Below, in pieces: positions 61,801 through 64,000 of a stretch of 64,000 bases of DNA. Both the position numbers and the translations under genes were made by a program. The stretch is from contig NC_133536.1 of the NCBI RefSeq assembly GCF_048544455.1, positions 193,257,325 through 193,321,324 on the forward strand. The letters run 5' to 3'. The number at the start of each line of letters is the position of its first letter. Positions within the stretch are counted from its first letter, which is position 1. The DNA comes from Silene latifolia (taxonomy: Eukaryota > Streptophyta > Magnoliopsida > Caryophyllales > Caryophyllaceae). Under the pieces are notes generated by a model. That model worked only from the letters and a program-made list of their open reading frames with translations. It was not told where the DNA came from and made no database searches.

Positions 61801-62177
61801 GAATATAAGGGGCTATTGAAGAATTAAGTGCTAGTAATAGAATGTAGGTGGTGGATTTGATAATTTTGGGCAAAAATTGGGGATTTGGGGGAAATGGGAT
61901 CGCAATAGGGAGAGGTTAGACGGAAGTTATAGGTGAAATGAAATAAGATTAGGGAAATAAAGAGTTTAAGAAAGAAAACTCCCGTGGTCCCTGTTCATTT
62001 CACTCGATCGAGTGGTTTTAATCACTCGATCGAGGACTTTTGCTGTCCCCCTTGATCGATCGAGTGAGAGAACTCTCGATCGACCATTTCCTCTGTGGCC
62101 TTCCTCGATCGAGTAGCCAGCAAGCTCGATCGAACCAACTTCCACTCGATCGAGTACAAAAGGTACTCGATCGAGGA
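61801..62177 (-). promoter_or_regulatory. Promoter-like module before the second ORF of C
   Basis: A minus-strand TTATATTC (61801-61808) follows an array of seven CTCG-AT-CGAG modules (62002-62177). The order protease, array, TATA-like box, second ORF is the same as in element A although the module words differ. The stretch 61035-61800 is a leader-like AT-rich region without a gene. Confidence 0.55.
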
Positions 62178-62424
62178 CTTCCTCGTGTATATTTCTTTGA
62201 ATTTCCATCTTTTCTTCCTCGAAATGCGTGACATTTCCCCAAACCTGCATAAAACATATCCAAACATATCCCAAATACCAAATATGCAGAAACACAGTCT
62301 ATAGTCTTAGTCTACGCTAAAAATTGTCTAAACTAATTGTCCTAATTAAAAACGTAATAAAAGAAATTCAAAAGTAATTCAAACGAATATCTATTACAAT
62401 TTGTTACATGGGGCATTTCCCCGT

Positions 62425-63198
62425 TTAATTCCCATTAGCTTTCAGTAGCCCCTTCGTGGGCTTCTGACTGGAGGACGTCACTTCGGCGATACTGACCGTC
62501 CTCTTTGACTTCCATGAGCTTGAATTACTGTTTGCAAGAGGAGGAGGAACATAGTTCCAATCTATGTAGGTTCGAACTGCCTTCGTTCTCGCCCCTCTGT
62601 CATCTTCCTTGGCATCCTTTGCTCCAGTTCGATTGATAATGGTCGTACCACGTCCTTTGACAACTCCTTTCTTGCCTTCATCTGTACCTGCAGTAAGGAG
62701 AACAGACGATTTTTTCTTCTTTTTGCTCTCAGTATGAGGCGGAGGGTTAGCAATAACAGCAATATTCTCCAAATTTTCATCTGGAGTGTCAATAATAGGG
62801 TCAACAGAAGAAAGGGCATTGCAAGGCCGAGCTTGCATGGGAGCCCTCCGGAACTTGGGTGATGGAAAGTCAACTCCTCGTCCCCTACCGGAAGGTCAAA
62901 GTCTTCCCCGACGTCTATCACCGCACGGGCAGTGGACAAAAATGGTCTCCCTAAAATGATAGGGGTGTGCACATCTTCGGGGATATCCAAGACGACAAAA
63001 TCGACGGAATAAAGAACTTCCCAATCCGAACAGTGCGTCTTCCGCTACACCTAGTGGCCGTGATAAACTACGGTCGGCCATCTGGACAGTCATGTTGGTG
63101 CAACTCAGCTTTGTCACACCAAGTCTCTTAGCTAGAGACAAAGGTAAAACACTTACGCTAGCGCCTAAATCGCATAGCGCATTATCAATCAATTGCAT
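62425..63198 (-). pseudogene. Aspartic protease region of element C
   Basis: Retropepsin-type segments CDLGASVSVLPLSLAKRLG, QMADRSLSRPLG and TPIILGRPFLSTARAVIDV, as in Athila-group proteases and parallel to family A. About two or three breaks. Downstream there is no polymerase domain but the promoter-like module and second ORF. Confidence 0.7.
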
Positions 63199-63434
63199 AC
63201 CTATGTGACAAGGGATCGAAAAACTACCCGGTCGATTGCTTAAGAGGTAGCTTATTTTGAGACAGTGACCCCATCTCGATCAAAGCTACGATCTCATTAT
63301 CATTAATGGTCCTCTTACGTGCTAAAATCTCTTTCATAAATTTTAAATAAGAGGGTACCTTGGTTAGCAATTCAGTGAACGACACGGAAACTTCCAAACT
63401 CTTCAGAAGCTCAACAAATTTGCTAAACTGTTGA

Positions 63435-63947
63435 TTAATCTTGGTATTCTACAGCCGCCTCGGGAAGGGAACATGGTGGAATCTCGAGTCCCTTATTTCT
63501 CGCCTCCAAAGTGTCTTCCGGAGCAAGTTCGGTGTCCTTTGGACGCTTCTTACCTCTCGAACGAGGCCTTTCTGGTAATTCCTCGCTTAAACGAGCACTA
63601 GCAGGCCCTCGAATAAGCTTCCCGTCATCAATATCACTCGATCGAGCAATGTGTTCACTCGATCGAGCACCTTCTTCAGCAACTTCAGTCGATCGAGCAA
63701 CATTCCCACTCGATCGACCATCTTCAGCTTCCAGTTCACTCGATCGAGCAGAGTGACTGTTCGATCGAGGGCTTTCCTCACCAATTCCACTCGATCGAAC
63801 ACCTGATTTCAGTCGATCGAGTAACTGTTTTGTCGTGAGCCCCTTTTTCTTAACAGAACACTGTTCATCATCAGTTACAGCTATTTCCAGGTCTGATTTC
63901 TTCATTTCTGGTCCCTCATAAGAGAGACCGCTTCTCAACTCTATCAA
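63435..63947 (-). pseudogene. Gag-protease linker of element C with RSS repeats
   Basis: A 170-residue open frame starting MIELRSGLSYEGPEM, equivalent to the LRSGTRYEAP start of the linker in family A. Its centre is a repeat of xRSS units alternating 10 and 7 residues (VRSSGIGEES, PRSNSHS, ARSSELEAED, GRSSGNV, ARSTEVAEEG, ARSSEHI). Each unit is encoded around a CGATCG core, so the family C palindrome word runs through coding sequence. The gag domain lies beyond 63947 and outside the window. Confidence 0.7.
63639..63819. repeat. CGATCG array in coding sequence of element C
   Basis: CGATCG cores start at 63639, 63660, 63690, 63711, 63741, 63762, 63792 and 63814. The first seven are spaced 21, 30, 21, 30, 21, 30, all multiples of three; the last is 22 away and read in another frame. 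Confidence 0.95.
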
Positions 63948-64000
63948 ATGTACCGTCTCATTTGGGTTCTTGTCATTTTGAGTCGGTAGATGACCGGGCT

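Overview
This window is plant nuclear DNA from a eudicot, probably Caryophyllales (inference from retroelement style only). Two host genes sit in a gene island at about 6.2-16.4 kb. The rest is nested transposable elements. I see no rRNA, tRNA or CRISPR locus.

Layout. 1-3860: an LTR element (family E, only its 5' LTR and primer-binding site in view) sits inside the gag end of a second LTR element (family D). 3861-5250: degenerate DNA-transposon-like sequence with repeated TGGTCACATT motifs on both strands and a 13-bp-stem hairpin. 6301-8584: two head-to-tail Helitrons, ending 27 bp before the ATG of an intact 20-exon DRP3-type dynamin gene (8612-13990, 787 aa). It faces a TIC55-like Rieske oxygenase gene on the minus strand (14532-16336) whose middle is damaged. 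16840-16908: the 3' end of another Helitron. 16909-57127: one L1-type LINE (minus strand) cut into three pieces by two LTR insertions. 57128-64000: the 3' LTR and 3' half of another LTR element (family C).

The largest insertion, 18626-53262, is a 34.6-kb mosaic bounded by one 5-bp target-site duplication (gcctc). It contains three nearly identical family A LTRs, two A internal regions with all their parts plus two partial ones, a related family B element, and a fold-back inverted segment. Families A and C share an unusual plan on the minus strand: LTR, gag, aspartic protease, a promoter-like module, a second ORF (resembling ATHILA ORF-1 in A), LTR. No reverse transcriptase or integrase is visible, so they look non-autonomous.

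The most striking pattern is a syntax of short dyad motifs shared by five LTR families: a family-specific arm ending in CG, two variable bases, then CG and the mirrored arm (ACTCG-NN-CGAGT, CTCG-AT-CGAG, AATCCG-NN-CGGATT, AACCCG-NN-CGGGTT). Arrays of these modules lie about 20-370 bp upstream of a TATA-like box in every LTR that is complete enough to inspect, and again in front of the second ORF inside A and C and at the matching place in B. The arms differ between families but co-vary, which suggests binding sites of a dimeric factor or an element-encoded regulator. This is the best candidate here for an undescribed system.
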